A stretch of DNA of 64,000 bases from NCBI GenBank assembly GCA_022496205.1, contig WTXD01000026.1, positions 1 to 64,000 on the forward strand, given 5' to 3'. Origin of the DNA: Gloeopeniophorella convolvens. Its lineage: Eukaryota > Basidiomycota > Agaricomycetes > Russulales. The notes under the pieces are model-generated. The model ran no database searches and was not told the origin of the DNA. It saw only the letters and a program-made list of their open reading frames with translations. Made by a program: the position numbers and the translations under genes. Shown in pieces: positions 46,543 through 58,024 of this stretch. How positions within the stretch are numbered: position 1 is the first letter of the stretch; the number at the start of each line of letters is the position of its first letter.

Positions 46543-46598
46543 CCAGGGTGGTGGCATATCCACTAAGCCACCGGTCCCCCTGCTGGCTCTGCTTTGGC

Positions 46599-48289
46599 AC
46601 CAGAGCCACCGGTCCCCGGTACCACGTGACGCGTGACGCGTGGCTGGTGGTTCAGCTTCCCACGCTCTGCCCCTCCGAGCCTCGCGCCGGCTTCCGAGCT
46701 GTTCCACACCACGACAACGACGATAACGACGATGACCAGTTCGGAGTGTCGCTACTGCGTTCCGACTACGATCCTTGCCGGGTCTGCGTGGATCCTTTCC
46801 CAAACCCATTCTTGAACAACATCACTCTGAGCAAGCACCGCGGCGTCTACCTTACCGGCAGCCTCGTAAGTTTCCCGTCCCTCTCACCCTCCCTCCCACT
46901 CACTCCATTCGCGTAGCTCTCGCTCTACCTGTGGATCTATTGCGACATAGCGATCTTCTTCGCGCACGCGCACCTGCCGCACGGCGCGTCGGACTATCCC
47001 ATGCCCATGCACACTGGCCCCGCGGACTCGGCGCCTGTGTTGTACTCGCTGCCCGGCATGCCTGCCCGACTGACAAGTACTATGTGTCTGGCGGTGCGTG
47101 TGCTGATGGTGCAGCCGTGGCTCCGCACGCGGGGCTGTTCCTGCTTGCCGGATCCACTGCTGGTAGCATGTGCACACTCTTTCGTTCCAGCCTCCCACTG
47201 TCGGTCTCGTTCCTTTCTTTCTCTACGAGAGCTTCCTGACTCTGGCTGCGCAGATGCAGCGGCAACTCAAATTTACCTTACGGCGCTGGCTTTGGCGCTC
47301 GTGTCCTGTCCTTACCTTCCTCGTCTGTCTGGAAGCATGTCGTTATCGTCATCCGGCAGAGGTCATAGCAGGTGTTGGCGCGGCGCGGAATGCAAGTTCC
47401 GACACAGGCATGGGGTGCACGTGCACCCCTTCGTCCACCCCTACGCACGTACCCGCCCGCACCGTAGCGCCCCACGCTTCCGTCACCGCCTCGCACAGCT
47501 GCCCAGCAGCTCTCCAACCACCCATCCCTGCACATGCACCACCCACCTGCCGCACCAGGACCTGCAAGCTGCCCCCCAGCACCACTGCGCCCGCCCCCCC
47601 TCAACGTCCACCAAGACGCGACCGGGCACGAGCACGTTACGAGTCGCGTGCGCCGCGTGCGCACGAGCGCATGCATCTCTACGCGCGCGCCTGAGAGGAC
47701 GTACGCGCGCACCTCTGTCGGCGGTGCCTCGCGTACGGCACACAGTGTACAGCACCACGTTGCGGGGCGCGCCGGCGACGTCCTGCAGGACGCACTTTCG
47801 GCCGCCGTCGTGTGCACGCCGCGGGGGACCGCGTCGCTGCCACCGCCGTTGCGGTGTGCCATACAGCGTGCCGCGGGGCGCGCCTCTGGGGGGCCACGCA
47901 CTGCACACGCTGAAGGACGGCGGCCGCGCATCCTGCGATGCAGCACCGAGGGCCGCGCACCCCGCGAGATGCCGGGGCCGGCGCGCCCGTGGCTTTCCCC
48001 CTTCCCAGTACTTACCCTCCCTCCCCCACTCAATAACAACTGGTTATTTCTTTGTCATGTCTAGAACGCCGCCTCCTATCGCGTTTATGTTCCGTAATAA
48101 AACATGGTCTGTCATATTGTCTGAACAGCGTGCCCGGGCGGAGCTGAAATCGAGACGGCGCATGAACGGGTCGCCGGTCCGGACCATGGGACCAGTGCTG
48201 AAGGGTGCTGAGCGCTGCTGAACGCTGAGCGCTGGGCGGTGCTCGGTGCTTTCTCACTTCCGCTATACTTACTGCTTCGATTGCCATGC
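46599..48289. other. GC-rich region right of the SINE; a possible gene remnant at its left end
   Basis: A plus-strand frame open across 46599-46867 (RYHVTRDAWLVVQL... VDPFPNPFLNNITLSKHRGVYLTGSL) can splice at GTAAGT (46868) to TAG (46917) and continue as SLYLWIYCDIAIFFAHAHLPHG, a membrane-like segment. I do not recognise it. From 47270 to 48000 the DNA is very GC-rich with long frames on several strands that look like composition artefacts. Confidence 0.35.
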
Positions 48290-51200
48290 CCCATAATAAC
48301 CCTGCAATGGCGCCCTCACATGCACAGGATGCAGCGCCAAACAACAATACCCCGTATCGATGCGTTAAAATCCTACCCGACTCTTGATCCTGTCCTCACT
48401 GCTTCGCAGAACGACATACTTTGAACATCGCACGCGACGATGGATTCCGGGGTAGACCTCGAAACACAACGTGCTCTAGGTAAGTGATAATGTCTCATTT
48501 ATCCCCCATCAAGTCTCTATGGCTAACGAGCCTTCAAGTGGCGATTCAAGAGGGCAGTCTGGGTGTTCGCGCGGACACTGACTTAGTGGTGGGGACCCCA
48601 GCGGAAGTTGTGGGTACAGAGGTGTACACGTCACTGGAACAGAAGGGCGATGCAGGTATGGATTTTACTGATCTTGGTTCTCACAATGTTGACTTTTGGC
48701 GTGCTGGAAATGGAGGCGATAACCAGGGCCGGGTCCCAGCCGCGATCCGAGTCCCTCCGATCGTGGACCAAGTTTCATCCATCAATATGACCACGGGTGC
48801 GGCGGGTGAAGAAGGCTCCTCCACTTCGCCTCTGCTGGACAAAGACATTATGTCCAATGTCGAAGATACCACAACCGACGATTATGACAATGACGCCAAT
48901 AGCCTATGGACCCTCTATGGAAAGGAGGCGAAAAGTCATGATGAAGCCATGATTCAGACCCGGAAGGATGATATGAATGGGATCCTCATCTTTGTACGTA
49001 TATGCGGCCACCCTGTCCCTTTCCCTGTCTCACGAGTCTGTGTTAGGCCGGCTTGTTTTCGGTGGTTCTCACCACATTCCTTGGCGAGGTCAATCAGAAT
49101 TTGCAGGCAGACCCTGCTCAGGAGAATGCGTTTCACAGTCAACGGACTGTGGCCATGCTCGGCCAGATTTTTCAACAGATCGCTGGCCTCGCACCCCAGT
49201 CTCCCATCCCACCCGCACAGCCTCAGCCGTTCCCTGCGCAGTCCGACATTCACGTCAATGTGTATTGGTTCATGAGCCTCGTCTTCAGCTTGACTGCTGC
49301 GCTCACCGCGACCATCGTCCAGCAATGGGTCAGAGACTACATGCGCATCTACCAAAGGTACAGCCATCCCTTGAAGAGCGCCCGAGTTCGTCAATTACTC
49401 TATGAAGCCGAAGGATGGTACATACCGGTTGTCGCTGACGCGGTGCCAGCTCTCGTCCACATCTCTTTGTTCCTCTTCTTCATTGGATTCGCCGACTTCT
49501 TATTCAATATCAACACTACTATCTCCACGACAACAGTCACACCAATCGCCATATGTGCCTCGCTGTACATGTGGAGCGTCGTCGCGCGGGCCATCAATCC
49601 CCAGTCTCCTTATCAGAGCTCGTTCTCGGGCATGTTCTGGTATATTTCACAGAAGTTCAAAGGGCGTACCTACACGGCCCCTGGGCAGGTTGGCGCTCGC
49701 AAGCCGGTGAGCACGAAGACGGCGGACGGGCGGATGCAACTTGCGATGGACAACTCGGAGGATCGGAAGATGCACGATGTCAGAGGGATTCGGTGGCTCA
49801 TCGACAGCCTTACTGAAGACAGTGAGCTGGAGCCATTCGTCGTCGGGATGCCGGGGGCGTTCAAGACGAAATGGGGACGGGATGTGTGGATGAGGGTGCT
49901 TGAATTGGAGAGCTCTTCGGAGGAGAACGAGAGCGCAGGTCAACCCTTAGCCCGTCCCCGAGCCTCCCTCCTTCTACCGCCACCTCCTCTGTGGCAACGC
50001 ATCGTGCCTCGTGCCTTCCGCGGACCTCACAGCGCCACCGATCAGCAAATCCCCATCACGCTCTCACCCTCACCCGGACGAGAGGCTCTCCTCCGAGAGT
50101 TATGCCGCCGCGTGGGGCGTGTCGCCAATTACTGTGTCTCTTACCAGTTCCCTTCCGATAGCCTTGAGCGCAGGCGACCACTCGAATCCATCGATGCGGC
50201 CATGTGGCTTGTCCTATACGCGAACGCACGACTGGAGTGGTTCGGGGACCCGCGGACGATGCGTCAAGCACTCAGACTTGTCGGCAATAACGCGGTCTTC
50301 AATGACAAGCCGGGTTTCGACTTCGCCACAGGGTACCCACTCTACCTCCGTTGGGGTTGCTTGGGCGTCATTGCCATGCAAGGAGTCCTCAAAACGACGG
50401 TGATACGAACGACCGCCCAAGATGCCATCCTGGCATACACGAAATCCCATGCCCTGCCTTATGACGAAACCGAGGCGAACGGAAAGCCCGAAGCAACCTT
50501 GACAAATGCACGGCGGGTCGACAGGCTTCTCAATTCTGCATGGAAGTCCTTGGAGAGCCTCGGTCAGGCGTTCAGTTCTACCGCGCGGGACCCTACGGCC
50601 GTGCAATCCACTCCCATTCCTAGCTCCCAGTCGGCCTTGTTCAGCGAATTCGAGGGCCTCATGGCTGAAGGCGCTCGATTGAGACCGATTCTCGACCGCC
50701 CGTTGGAGGTTTTTGGCGAGACGCTAGACGACGAAACGGACGGTTTATCGCGCGACGTACCCTTCGGGATGAAAGTCCCAACCAGGAACATCCCTCTCTC
50801 CGATCTCAAGAAGACCCTCGGAGCGGGCCCAGCGTTGAGACTTTGGTCGGACCTGATCTCCCCGGGTGGGCTCATGTGTGTGTTGTCTTCCGTCGCGCTC
50901 GACCTGCGCAAAGCCATCGCAGAGGGAAACACAGCTGAAATCCAGAGCCGAACTGATGTCCTGCAGGGTCTCCTCGCGCAGCTTCGGCCTGTGCTGACAC
51001 ACGAGCACCTCGTCGAGTTGCAGCTCTGGCGTCTACACGACCTGCGCGAAGGAGGCCTGGGGACCGCCCTCGAGGCATTCTTCACGCAAGTCACGAGCTT
51101 TTCGACCTACTCCAGGAGGAACCTTCTGAGCGCCGAGCTCCATCAGACGATCTATGTGAATACCTTCAGGACCCTGATTTCCGGCTGGGGCCCACGCGAC

Positions 51201-51850
51201 AAGTCGATTGGGACACAGCACGTTCTCCTCAACCTTATCTGCGAGCTGTTCGGAGTGCGTAGCGGTTTTGTTTCCCTAGGTGTCTGTCCCGAATACTTGT
51301 TCGACGAGCTCCTTGCGTTTGCCGGCCAATACTTTAGGGACGAGCGCGGGCTCCATATCGATGCCGCGATCAAAGAGCTCCGGAGATGTGATCATGATGA
51401 GCTTCGAAACCGGATGTTACATGCCCTCTCGCAGCACAGCTGATAGGCCGTGGTCCGTCTAGACACCTCGATCTCATAGTATAACGTCTATGCGTATCAC
51501 GTTGTACTCTTGTTATGACCTAGTATTGCATCGCATACGTGCGGATATCGTTTGTAATGTAAGCCCATCTCTATATCGAGTCATTGTCCATGCTTTGAAC
51601 AAGAGTCGCATGTCGCATATACTTGCCGCCACCGCGTCGCTGCGGGCTCATCAGCGTCCTCCGAGAATGTCGCTGCGTTGGGTCAAGCAGAATACATGCC
51701 AGGCCCATGTACCGTTGATAAAGGGAACATTTGTATGCCACTTGGCTACAAACTTAGTATACGACAGGCATGAGGCCACACGAGTAAGACATGCATGTTA
51801 TGGAGTATCGCTGCGCTCCGCGACGTCTCGCGTAATCGTTTCCCAGATCT
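48290..51850 (+). repeat. Dispersed third copy of the DUF6535 unit
   Basis: It shares the leader, introns and 3' flank of the two tandem units but is about 21 kb away and more diverged, including several codon deletions. Confidence 0.75.
48440..51443 (+). CDS. DUF6535 domain membrane protein, copy C
   Basis: Exons 48440-48479, 48539-48655, 48716-48993 and 49047-51443 give about 943 residues. Exon 1 is five codons shorter than in A and B. The DUF6535 signature (SLWTLYGKEAKSHDEAMIQT, then RKDDMNGILIF), the four membrane segments and the long helical C-terminal region are all present and open. Intron 2 has no in-frame stop and could be retained. Relative to A and B it lacks residues of the FRPSQ linker and one Gly-Ala pair before EGWY. 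It is the oldest of the three duplications by divergence. Confidence 0.85.
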
Positions 51851-53098
51851 CACGCACACTCTGGAACCAGCTGGAACCAGATGAACGAGCAGGACTACTC
51901 TTACCCGGGCTGACTGGCACAATGGAGGGACGTGCGGGTGGTCTCGTGGTTGAAGCACCTTCTGCTGTTTGTGGGCTCCTTGTCTCACCAGGAGACGACA
52001 GGCTGGGAGACGGGGCTCGTGAAGACGCAGACGCTAACGATATCATAATCAGCGAAGCCGCCATGCTGTCCAGGGTAGTATCCGTACCTCGTGGAGAATT
52101 GTCGACGCGAGCGGACTGTGGGGAAAGATTCGATACAGCGGTATCTCAGGTGACCAAAAGGCACACGCTACCTGAGGAGTGAGCTGGGCATGGACTATAT
52201 CATCGTTCGCGACGGACGGAACTGGCCGAAGTGGCGCCGGCGGCTGTCGTGGCCTTGAGGTGGCTGGTGGAGGTCTCACTACGATACGAGGAACTTCGGA
52301 CGCGTCGACAGTCGTTGCCAGAGAACTTGAAGAGACATGAGAGGTGGCGGTGCTGATAGTAGTTGCGCTTGAAGCCCCGTATGGGGTGTCCGGCGAGCGT
52401 GCGCTTTGACTCGTTGGACCGGGCCTTGGATGCGGTATAGGAAATGGTGTCTTCAAGAGCGGGGGTAGGTCTGGTGAGTATCCGGGGGTGACGGGACTAG
52501 GGGTAGCCGCTCACCCAACCTTTCAACCTCTCAGTTTTTGGCCCCTCAGTTCGAACCAAGAGTTCCAACTCTGGATGTTCCAGCGCCACCCGAATCAGAG
52601 CGCTCCAGTGCTGTAGCGGCGTATTGATGATTTGAAGTTCTGCTTGATGGTTAGATGCAGCGCGGTGCCAGAACCGCAAGGACATGTTCCGCAGCTTGCT
52701 GGAGACCACATGCTCTGCCTCGAGAATACCTTCCGAGTCTTTGACGATGCACGGAAGGAAGATCAGACGACAGAAAGGATCGAAGGAAAGGTACGCCCAC
52801 CTTTGAGAATGATCGTTTCGTGAGGCATCCACAAGTTGCCGAACGTCCTACGGATCGTGGGGACTTCGAGGTACAGACGGCATCGAGGCCGGTCTACCAG
52901 TACATAAATTTGACTGTTATGCTCAAGATTACTGCCGAAATCTTTCAAGGGCTGTCGTCGGTAATCTGAACGGTAATGAGCTGCACTATCTGGGAGTCTG
53001 TCGTAGAAATGGGGGTTTTGCTTGAGGGTGATCCGTCGATCGTCATTGTAACGACTGAAGTTCCACAGGATCATACTGAGTTCAACGGGGACATCCAA
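51798..53098 (-). CDS. Unknown protein, four exons, convergent with DUF6535 copy C
   Basis: Exons 52801-53098, 52515-52738, 52172-52450 and 51798-52115 on the minus strand join in one frame to 372 residues. Introns are GTGGGC...AAAG, GTGAGC...GAAG and GTAGCG...ACAG. The first ~175 residues are globular (ELSMILWNFSRYNDDRRITL, then QIYVLVDRPRCRLYLEVPTI). The second half is low-complexity Ser/Pro/Thr with a C-terminal helix SVREIWETITRDVAERSD. There is no signal peptide or membrane segment. I do not recognise the family. Degraded pieces of its last exon appear in the 3' flanks of DUF6535 copies A and B, so gene and neighbour were once duplicated together. The first acceptor choices are moderately certain. 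Confidence 0.55.
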
Positions 53099-53268
53099 TT
53101 CCTCTATTTGAATTCTGCATCAACAAGGGTCATACGCTGAGAGAGCGAAGTACAGACGATGGACGATGAACACAGTTTGATCGCGTTCATGTGGCGAATT
53201 GAGGAGGTGAAAGTTCAGCTTTTTGGTGGATCCGCGGCGCAATCCAGTTCCCGGCTTATGACATAGAT

Positions 53269-53742
53269 TTAGCGTCCGAGAAACGTTGAGATCACCAATT
53301 GACTCACCGCGACGCCCATCTTCTCCTTCAATTTCGCAAACTTCCCCGCGGAAGACTTGTCGGCAGCCTGAGCTCTGTTTAGACCTTCGAGGGCCGCAGT
53401 ATCGATACCGACACCCTCCATATAGACTTTCATTTTCTCCTTGGCGGTTTCCAATGCTGCGTCTGCGGCGGGAGTTGGGTTCTTCCCAGCTAGTGCGATC
53501 TTTTGCAAAGCATCGTCCACGAGCTCCATGATCCTATGTATCTATCAGGCAACCCAACATTTCCGTACGGAACGTTCTCACTCGTGAAACCCTCCATCGC
53601 GATCGTGGCTACGAGGGTGTGCGTCCACAGCACGACACAACTTGATGAATTCCGTTGACTGCTTCTTATAAGCTCGACCAACGTTTTTCATTTGCTTGGT
53701 CACGAGCAGGAAATCGCCACTGATAGCGTTGTCCTTGGCCAT
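53269..53742 (-). CDS. Small helical protein, two exons, function unknown
   Basis: Exons 53582-53742 and 53269-53533 (48 bp GTGAGA...TAG intron) give 141 residues. The sequence is rich in Ala, Lys, Glu and Asp with heptad-like spacing (LETAKEKMKVYMEGVG, KFAKLKEKMGVAVSQ), predicting a helical bundle. There is no signal peptide or membrane segment. Its general style resembles the helical arms of the alpha-PFT-like proteins in this window, but I see no specific alignment. The start was chosen as the first ATG of the open frame that the intron preserves. Confidence 0.6.
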
Positions 53743-55339
53743 AGGGAGATGTTACGTGGTTGGGAGTTTGGGCCTTGTGCTAGATTAGAGGGCAACTTGA
53801 TTTATGAGTATTAAACGTGAGTGATCACGGGTCGCTCACAAAGCGCCGTCTGAGCCCACACACAGCCCGCGGAAAGTCGTTCCGTCGAAGAGAACCCCGA
53901 TATCGATGGAAGCTGCCTTTGCCGGTAGTTCGTCTGCCACCTTGCTGATCAGCGCCGCTGCATAGTAGCTTATTGGTAGCTTACGCCAAAATCTAGATAC
54001 TGCGTGTGGTAGGCACCGGCGCCGCGATTGGGCAGAAGACGTATAAGTTACCAATCATGGTTACCTCTCCCGTTGGTCACGGCGTGGCAGGGTCTGTCTA
54101 CGAGACTCACATTCCATGGGTTGAGAGGCGCACGCACTAGCCCAGCGAGCTGCGGTCCTTATCTGCGTGGTCGATGGTGTGGAGTGCGCAGCCGAAGTTT
54201 GACGCCACGTCACATAAGAGTGCAGTGTGCGTGTTCCAAGTTTGGCTGCTCTGCCATGCACCGCCAGTCAGTGATAATGAATAGGCGCAGGAAGCCCTAC
54301 CTCGTTCCCAGCAATTCCCAACGCTGTGCCACCCCCAAACCTGAATGCCGAACGCTTGACCTATCCCCTAAGCCCCAACCGCCGAAAGCATTCACCCAAA
54401 GATTAGTTTCATAATAATACTGAAATACTACTAACCATACATCAAGCGATACGGAGGTCTAGTTGACCGTGCAGTGGGCCGTGAGATGTGGTGATTATTG
54501 GATTGGGAAGCTGCCGCTGGTCCCTGGAGACCCTTCGATTGAGAAGAGTTGATTAAACTAGATAAGACTAGTCCCTGTCGTTCTTGTTCCGTCCTCGTGG
54601 GTGGAGTATAATGGACATGGCGACTGAACAAAGGACGCGCCAGGTGCAGGTGCACGAAAGATATGCGTCTAGATTCAGTGTAACGGTGTGCCACTGCCAG
54701 GAGCTGCGGTTGGTGCCTTTTTTCGAGCCTGCCATATCGGGCCGGCAAACCGGTTTCCCAGTAGAAAAATTTCTTCTCACGAGCCACGACTACGAACCTT
54801 GGTACAGTAATCGTTGTTGAACGGCCTCCTTCAGGCCCTCTTCCCAAGGTCTTCCCACTCGTCTTCTCCCTCATGATACCAGCTGCGCTATCGATTCAGC
54901 ATCCCAGAGTCTGAGCTTTTGTAGTGCTAAGGCGCCGAGACTGCCTGGCCGCCGGATTCGAACTTCAGACACGGCCGCCAGTGCGGAAGTTCTCTCTCGC
55001 GCCTCGGGCCGGTACTCCTCTCTCGTCGGCCCGCTGAGCTGCTCAGCCTTCTTCGCGGACGTTGTCAAGACGTTGAGTATGGCAAGTGGCGTTGCGGATT
55101 GCGCTGAATTAGGTATGGTGACCGGTGAAGTGCGCGACGAGCTTCAGGGAGTGCCTAGATTTTCGCGGTCTACATATGGTGATTGGTGGTGTTCTGTTTT
55201 GACAGGCTCGTTGAAGTTTTTCTGCGTCTCATCCTTGGTCTCATCCCCCACCATCACCTCCTCCTGAGTCCTGCCAGTGTTCTGTCCACCCTTCCGGTTT
55301 TTCGTGCCTATCTCCGTATCTTCGATTTCACGAGGAGCC
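53743..55339. other. Intergenic; one possible small exon
   Basis: A minus-strand stretch at 53836-53970 (ALISKVADELPAKAASIDIG, ending CVGSDGAL) looks protein-like and has a CAG acceptor before it, but I could not build a start. The remaining frames are short. A B-box-like string near 54950 has no partner A box. Confidence 0.3.
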
Positions 55340-56908
55340 ATGGAGGGAGCTTCCAAGATGGAAAAGTCGACCCGGTACCTGCTAGAAGTTCGAGATCAAG
55401 GTAATTCTCGCATTTTATGCCAGGTCCGCCTCGTAATACTTACTTTCGCAGAGTATCAAGGCGCCTATCTATCTATTGACACACTCCACGACGATATACT
55501 GTTGGAAGTCTTCGATCATTGCCGCTCTCTCGCAGCAAATGCTTGGAATAGATCGTTGATATGGTTCACGCTCATCCACGTATGTCGGAGATGGCGGCGA
55601 GCAATTCTCAACTCGCCAAATCGCTTTTGTCTTGAATTACTCTGCAAAAGCCATGACCCACCAGTGGAGCAATTCGTGCAATTTTCGTCCCTTCCCCTTC
55701 GAATCAACCATAGACTTTACGAAGACTCTGCAACAAACGAAGGCAGAAGTAGTAATCTTCTCGCGCTCCGCTATCGGCATCGTGTGCGCAGCCTCACCAT
55801 CTCGACATCCTTGTTGAACGTACATAGGATACTCGAAGACGTAGACGGGCCTTGGCCTGCGCTGCGAACGCTCACGGTGCATGCAGTGGATGACTGTCTC
55901 TCGAACTGGTCTCTCGAGCTGTATGCGTCCAAGTGGTTCATGGAAACTACTTTTCCATCAGCATTCTCTGCCCCGCATCTACAATCACTTTCCCTGAAGG
56001 ACATTGTGCTTCCTTCATATTGGCCACCCATGCTACCCGGCGCTTCATCAACAATCTTAGACCTCACCCTCGGAGACGCCGACGTCGCTGGACATGTTGT
56101 CCCTGAGCGCTTGGTTGCAATGCTATCGAGCATGCCGAGACTCGAGACCCTCCGTATCACCCTCCTTGACGCAGACTGGGATGCCGAGGAAGAAGGGCCA
56201 GCCCGCACCTTACTTCCCCAACTGACTTCATTCTACTTCAAAGGTGACAGCATTTACTTCGACGATCTGATGTCCCGCATCAATGCGCCATCTTTGAAGA
56301 CCATGCGCACCCTTTTCACCTACGACTTCCCCTTCACCCTCCCTCGCATCTCACACTTTGTTGGGGCATCGAAGAACTTCCAGGGTTGCTCGGCGGCTAG
56401 GGTCGTCCTCGGAAATAAATGGGTCCGCGTCCAGCTGGGCCTCGGCAAGGAGGTCGGGTGGCTCTTCGATGAGCACCGCGATCGCTTAAACCTCGAAGTC
56501 GAAGCTGGCCGTCTCGACTGGAAGATAGCCTCCGCGGCCGTGGTCCTCGGGGAGCTCGCACCTCTCTTGCACAGCGTGGAGATTCTCGAGATGCGCCATC
56601 GCGTAGGATGGGCACCGCCAGTAGCACCGTGGAAAGCGCAGGGCGAACGAGGAGTTTACTTGACGGATTGGGTTCCCCTTCTCCGCCGGTTCAAAAACGT
56701 GAAGAAACTTCTGGCGTGTGGGCAGCTCGCGCCTATCATGTTTGACACGCTACTCGTGGGGAATGCCGAAAGAGGGTGGTTGAACTTCCTACCGGAGTTA
56801 AGGGTGATCTATATCGAATCCGGTCTTGTAGACGGCGAGGAGGAGCTGATGGGGTTTATCGACGCACGGCAGCGCGAAGGTCGCCCTGTGTCTGTCGTTC
56901 GTGTCTGA
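55340..56908 (+). CDS. F-box-like protein
   Basis: Exons 55340-55400 and 55452-56908 give 505 residues. After a short N-terminus, DTLHDDILLEVFDHCRSLA...WFTLIHVCRRWRRAILNSP (about residues 28-75) is an F-box of the kind widespread in Agaricomycetes. It would bind Skp1 and make the protein a substrate receptor of an SCF ubiquitin ligase. The rest has leucine-rich-repeat-like segments (HLQSLSLKDIVLPSYWP, RLETLRITLLDADWD, LLPQLTSFYFKGD) and ends with a conserved-looking LPELRVIYIESG. The intron could be retained in frame. These genes expand by duplication; the target cannot be inferred. Confidence 0.8.
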   Translation: MEGASKMEKSTRYLLEVRDQGNSRILCQVRLVILTFAEYQGAYLSIDTLHDDILLEVFDHCRSLAANAWNRSLIWFTLIHVCRRWRRAILNSPNRFCLELLCKSHDPPVEQFVQFSSLPLRINHRLYEDSATNEGRSSNLLALRYRHRVRSLTISTSLLNVHRILEDVDGPWPALRTLTVHAVDDCLSNWSLELYASKWFMETTFPSAFSAPHLQSLSLKDIVLPSYWPPMLPGASSTILDLTLGDADVAGHVVPERLVAMLSSMPRLETLRITLLDADWDAEEEGPARTLLPQLTSFYFKGDSIYFDDLMSRINAPSLKTMRTLFTYDFPFTLPRISHFVGASKNFQGCSAARVVLGNKWVRVQLGLGKEVGWLFDEHRDRLNLEVEAGRLDWKIASAAVVLGELAPLLHSVEILEMRHRVGWAPPVAPWKAQGERGVYLTDWVPLLRRFKNVKKLLACGQLAPIMFDTLLVGNAERGWLNFLPELRVIYIESGLVDGEEELMGFIDARQREGRPVSVVRV

Positions 56909-57247
56909 CAATACGATACGAGGGCGACTTGATTTCAACGCTCACTTCCACATATCAAAATTCTTTTTATGATGGTGATCCGGATTGTTATGTTATCGAG
57001 CTGCTACCGCTGTTTTCATGGAACCACTTCGACACCGCCAGTGGCACACTACTTTATTACGGTACATATCGTTAGCGATAGGTGCTTGAATACTGGCTAC
57101 TACTGAGCTTCTTTGCGGGTTGGAAGAGTCGCTCACTCCTTGGTCCATGAACGTTTGAACCGCTGTAGTCGAAGTCCCGCAAATTTCAGCTAAAACATCT
57201 GTCGCTCAAATTCTAAGGCATGCGTCTAAGGCTGGCGGGCCAAAAGT

Positions 57248-58024
57248 TTACGAGTCGGTACTATCGGTAGTCGTGACCCCCGCCGCTGAGGACTCGCTGG
57301 CGGCCAGGGCTGCGCCAAGATAAGGTGAGTGCCGACAACGGACAGGTAGAAAAGACAAGACACACCTTTCCGTTCAGCCTTCCGCTTTCTGATTTCTTTG
57401 GCCTGTCTATCCGCGAGTATGTCCAGGTATTCTTCGTCACGATGCTCTTGGTCAAAGAACCAGATTGGCTCCGTGTCCACCTCGAGCTCGCGCTTCAGTA
57501 CCCGGATCAGTTTGTCTTCTTGAGCGGGAGTGAGTTCTTCGTCTTGGACCCTGTAACTTGAATAGATCCCAACCACCCATGAATATTCAAGGGAATAGGG
57601 GTAACGCAACTCCAGTGGTCGGTATTTGGTTAAGTTGCGCAGGAATAGGGTACAGTCCCATTCCGCCCAGAGCAGGCGCTGTAGAGCTGTCATGCCCGGT
57701 TCATCTCTCCAGAAACCCCGCTTCTTCGCGTACTTGGTGAGGATTTCTATCGTGATAGGGATTCCCCACCACAGAAGTTGGGGAGGGTCCCTCATAGTCA
57801 GGACATCGTACTCTTCGGTTAGGAGCTCCATCGGCTTGAGACGCTTGCACATCCTCAGAAATGACTAGGGAAGAGCTGTTAGTTTATGTTGCCAATATGG
57901 AGTGTGTTGAGCGTCTGCATACGTTTCTAGATTTGTCCGCCAAATGTTCCATGAAAGGCTTTTCTGATTTCTGAGAAGAGGAGATAGTATGGGAGGAAGA
58001 ACGTGTGGATGTGATGTCTGACAT
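57248..58024 (-). CDS. Unknown protein family, tandem paralog 1
   Basis: Exons 57923-58024, 57366-57864 and 57248-57309 give 220 residues. Layout: a Ser/Thr-rich N-terminus, EKPFMEHLADKSRN, a conserved ~165-residue core starting SFLRMCKRLKPMELLTEEYD with LLWWGIPITIEILTKYAKK, LELRYPYSLEYSWVVGIYSS and a charged helix EDKLIRVLKRELEVDTEPIW, then a basic stretch AKEIRKRKAERK and a short Ser/Thr tail. The middle exon is exactly 499 bp in all three paralogs. There is no membrane segment or signal peptide. The basic C-terminus could be a nuclear signal. I do not recognise the family. Confidence 0.75.

Larger units (their letters stand above)
43077..46598 (-). mobile_element. tRNA-derived SINE flanked by a 17 bp target-site duplication, split by a MULE
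   Basis: Identical copies of GCTGGCTCTGCTTTGGC lie at 43077-43093 and 46582-46598. Between them, read on the minus strand, a Pol III-type unit starts at 46581. A perfect A box TGGCTTAGTGG lies at about 46560-46570 inside a D-arm-like GGC/GCC stem. After the MULE insertion, a perfect B box GGTTCGAATCC follows near 43335-43345, 56 bp after the A box once the insertion is removed. The unit ends in eight A (T on plus, 43094-43101) right against the second 17 bp copy. Net length is about 335 bp. This is the anatomy of a LINE-mobilised SINE. The acceptor stem does not pair, so it is not a working tRNA. A 13 bp copy of its head also sits at 46605-46617. Confidence 0.85.

Noticed and set aside
47001..48221. 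A 406-codon plus-strand frame and long frames on the opposite strand
   Set aside because: The region is extremely GC-rich, frames are open on several strands at once, and the product has no recognisable domain. This is a composition artefact.
54930..54970. B-box-like GTTCGAATCC on the minus strand near 54950
   Set aside because: The flanking T-stem does not pair and no A box lies at a suitable distance.
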